Position numbers and translations under genes: made by a program | From: Nitrosomonas eutropha | GTDB lineage: Bacteria > Pseudomonadota > Gammaproteobacteria > Burkholderiales > Nitrosomonadaceae | Assembly: GCF_900116685.1 (NCBI RefSeq) | Contig: NZ_FPBL01000002.1 | Span: 310,001-374,000 of the forward strand | Length of the DNA stretch: 64,000 nt | Direction: 5' to 3' | Notes under the pieces: model-generated | Seen by the model: only the letters and a program-made list of their open reading frames with translations | What the model was told of the DNA's origin: nothing | The model's database searches: none | Shown here: piece after piece, positions 61,707-64,000 of the stretch | How the letters are laid out: the number at the start of each line of letters is the position of its first letter | Numbering within the stretch: the first letter of the stretch is position 1

Positions 61707-64000
61707 TCAATTACGCAGCGGTTTACCGGTTTTCAGCGTATGCGCAATGCGATCCTGCGTCTTCTCAGTCGCCAGCAGCTCGATGAATGCTGTACGCTCC
61801 AGCTTCAGTAACCATTCTTCATCCACCCGGCTGCCTGCGACAATATCACCGCCACACATAACATGCGCAATCTTGCTGCCAATCAGATAATCATGCTCGG
61901 AAATAAATCCACCTTCCAGCAGATTGACCATATTGCTTTTGATCGTAGCGGCTCCCGTTGCCCCTGCCACCACGATTTCACGCGGACGCAATGGTGGACG
62001 ATAACCGGCCTCGGCCAGCACAAGCGCTTGTGCCTTGGCAACATACAGTAATTCAAAACGATTCATGACAATCACATCAGCAGGTTGCAGATAATGTAAT
62101 ACCTTTGCATGCTCTGCACTTTTCGCCAGTTGCGCCATGGCTACCGTCTGAAAATAATGCTTCAGATAAAGGAAAGGGTCTCCATCAATCGCATTGCGCG
62201 CGGCACGCAAGGCAAACTCCTTACATCCACCTCCGGCTGGTAGCAGCCCTACACCCGCCTCAACCAGGCCGATGTAGGTTTCCAGCGTTGCCACCGCGCG
62301 ATCACAGTGCATGGCAAACTCGCATCCTCCGCCCAGCGCCATGTTATCGACCGCAGCAACCGTCGGTATCGTGCTGTAACGGAGCTGCTGCGAGATTTGC
62401 TGAAAATGGGCAATCATCACTTCCACTTCAGCCAGCTTTCCGGCCATCAGCTTGTCAGCCATATCCAGGCTGCGCGCCGCCTGCAGGATAGTGGATTGTG
62501 CCGATTTTTTAAATTTTTTGATGAACCTGTCAAACGCAGAAGGTGGTGTCGGGGGTACTGGTGGCACCGATGGTGCTGCTGAAGAGACTTCGGTTTTTGG
62601 TTTCTCGGTTGCCTTTTGCAGGTTAGCACCCAGTGAGAACGGCGGTTCGGTTTGCCAGATCACCAGTGCGCGAAAATGGCGCTCGGCTTCGGCAATCACC
62701 TGCTGCATCCCCTGCAGCACCAGATTATCAATGGTATGTTTCTTGGTTTTGAAACTGACGATGGCAATCTGATCCCCGGTATGCCACATGCGCAGTGCGT
62801 CTGTTTCCAGAATCGTTTCACCATAAATAGTTTCCTCGCCAACCAGTCTGTCCGGGAATGGCTGACGCTGGTACACCGGCAACTGTGAACGCGGCTGTAA
62901 ATTGTCTGCCACCGGCGCATAGGAACCTTCCTGCGCGTGTACTCCCCGAGCAGCACTCTGTCCAACTACCTGCACCCAGGCTGGTAGCGGCGTTGCAGCC
63001 ATGGCTTTGCCCGCAGCAATATCCGCTGCTATCCAGCCGGCAAGCGTATTCCATCCCGCCGCCTGCCAGATCTCGAAAGGGCCCCGTCGCCAGCCAAATC
63101 CCCAACGTATCGCCAGATCAAGGTCACGCGCATTATGAGCAATTGATTCCAGGTGAACTGCGCAATAATGAAACAAATCACGATGAACTGCCCACAGGAA
63201 TCGAGCCTGCGGATGGGGATGATCGTGCAGCGCCACAAACCGGGCTACAGGATCTTGCTGTTTCAGCAGCGCTTCGATTTCACTGTCAACCTCACTCTGT
63301 GCCAGTTGATACGTATCCGTATCCGGATTCAATACATGGATTTCCTTGCCCTGCTTCTGATAAACCCCCTTGCCACTCTTCTGTCCGAGTGCACCCTGAT
63401 CAACCAATCTTTGCAACCAGTCCGGAGCTGTGTAATAGCTGTGCCACGGGTCATCCACCAACCCATCCCACATGGTTTGTACGACATGCGTCAGCACATC
63501 CAGTCCGACCAGATCGGCAGTGCGAAACGTCGCACTTTTCGGTCGTCCGATCAGCGGGCCAGTCAATTTATCCACCAGATCAAAATTCAGACCGAATTGC
63601 CGGGCATGATGCATAGTCGCCAGCATGGAAAAGACCCCCACTCGGTTGGCAACAAAGTTGGGCGTATCCTTGGCGTGGATAACACCTTTACCCAGACTGG
63701 TCACCAGAAAACTTTCCAGCGCGTCAAGTACGCCTTGATCACTGTGTTTGCCAGGGATCAATTCCACCAGATACATGTAACGGGGTGGATTAAAGAAATG
63801 AATGCCGCAAAAGCGCGGCCGCAGAGCTTCAGGAACGGCTACAGCCAGTTGGTTGATGGAGAGACCGGAAGTATTGCTGGCCAGAATGGCCTGATTATTT
63901 AGATAGGGCGCGATTTTTTCGTACAGTTCCGATTTCATCTCCAGCCGTTCGGTAATTGCCTCGATCACGAGATCACAATCCCCCAGCTTTTCCAGATGCT
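61707..64000 (-). CDS. FadN-like 3-hydroxyacyl-CoA dehydrogenase / enoyl-CoA hydratase, 5' end outside window
   Basis: About 764 residues are visible, starting in HLEKLGDCDLVIEAITE, the NAD-binding fold of 3-hydroxyacyl-CoA dehydrogenase. The motifs NTSGLSINQL, HFFNPPRYMYLVELI and NFVANRVGVF follow. The C-terminal third is an enoyl-CoA hydratase with oxyanion segments PFSLGANLQ and MALGGGCEFAMHCD. Dehydrogenase-first order matches FadN rather than E. coli FadB. A Pro-rich stretch (VPPVPPTPPS) lies inside the hydratase part. The gene continues past 64000. Confidence 0.9.
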   Translation of the reverse strand, partial: HLEKLGDCDLVIEAITERLEMKSELYEKIAPYLNNQAILASNTSGLSINQLAVAVPEALRPRFCGIHFFNPPRYMYLVELIPGKHSDQGVLDALESFLVTSLGKGVIHAKDTPNFVANRVGVFSMLATMHHARQFGLNFDLVDKLTGPLIGRPKSATFRTADLVGLDVLTHVVQTMWDGLVDDPWHSYYTAPDWLQRLVDQGALGQKSGKGVYQKQGKEIHVLNPDTDTYQLAQSEVDSEIEALLKQQDPVARFVALHDHPHPQARFLWAVHRDLFHYCAVHLESIAHNARDLDLAIRWGFGWRRGPFEIWQAAGWNTLAGWIAADIAAGKAMAATPLPAWVQVVGQSAARGVHAQEGSYAPVADNLQPRSQLPVYQRQPFPDRLVGEETIYGETILETDALRMWHTGDQIAIVSFKTKKHTIDNLVLQGMQQVIAEAERHFRALVIWQTEPPFSLGANLQKATEKPKTEVSSAAPSVPPVPPTPPSAFDRFIKKFKKSAQSTILQAARSLDMADKLMAGKLAEVEVMIAHFQQISQQLRYSTIPTVAAVDNMALGGGCEFAMHCDRAVATLETYIGLVEAGVGLLPAGGGCKEFALRAARNAIDGDPFLYLKHYFQTVAMAQLAKSAEHAKVLHYLQPADVIVMNRFELLYVAKAQALVLAEAGYRPPLRPREIVVAGATGAATIKSNMVNLLEGGFISEHDYLIGSKIAHVMCGGDIVAGSRVDEEWLLKLERTAFIELLATEKTQDRIAHTLKTGKPLRN

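Noticed and set aside
1-64000. tRNA or rRNA genes
   Set aside because: No cloverleaf-like sequence with a T-loop motif and no rRNA segment was recognised in the gaps; a tRNAscan or Infernal run would settle this.

Overview
The window looks like part of a betaproteobacterial chromosome, most likely a Nitrosomonas-type (Nitrosomonadaceae) ammonia oxidiser. This rests on protein character and gene order (rlmE-ftsH-folP-glmM, a fliEFGHIJK cluster with FlhDC, a siderophore receptor without intact siderophore genes, many decayed insertion sequences) and was not confirmed by a database search.

Layout. 1-2.3 kb: the tail of a type I-C CRISPR-cas operon (end of cas7, then cas4, cas1, cas2), followed by one degenerate repeat-like sequence and no array. 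2.3-5.3 kb: a thiosulfate-uptake pair (YeeE/TsuA and a TusA-like protein) facing siroheme synthase. 5.4-12 kb: a leftward block rlmE-ftsH-folP-glmM-pstS, with yhbY divergent from rlmE. 12.1-17.4 kb: two overlapping CBS-domain genes, a DNA glycosylase, glutathione peroxidase, a frameshifted gamma-carbonic anhydrase, an SDR and a GH13 enzyme. 17.4-21.6 kb: an RND efflux pump with its adaptor. 21.6-24.4 kb: an accessory patch with a 43-residue membrane microprotein, a desaturase and pieces of IS256- and IS481-family transposases.

24.4-36.6 kb: flagellar genes. A FliK-like and FlhB-tail pair comes first, then a PilZ brake, fliE and a FleS/FleR-type two-component system, then fliFGHIJK. The master regulator flhDC lies separately at 53-54 kb. 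36.6-41.8 kb: a TonB receptor and PepSY protein beside fragments of an IucA/IucC-like synthetase and a PLP decarboxylase, which reads as a deleted siderophore pathway whose receptor was kept. 41.8-50.4 kb: a phosphoribosyltransferase, nadC, a glutamate synthase-like protein, clpB with a likely sigma-32 promoter, dapA and bamC. 50.4-56.5 kb: a hairpin-rich spacer, a small lipoprotein, murJ, flhDC and comEC.

56.7-60.4 kb: an AT-rich island holding a three-gene overlapping operon that matches the Zorya type II anti-phage system (MotA-like ZorA, MotB/OmpA-like ZorB, HNH protein ZorE), flanked by two small lipoprotein genes. 60.4 kb to the end: a leftward beta-oxidation operon (FadN-like bifunctional enzyme, then thiolase). 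The most interesting items are the Zorya II-like operon, the orphan CRISPR repeat behind an intact adaptation module, the relic siderophore locus, the duplicated ruler region in FliK, the frameshifted carbonic anhydrase and the microprotein.
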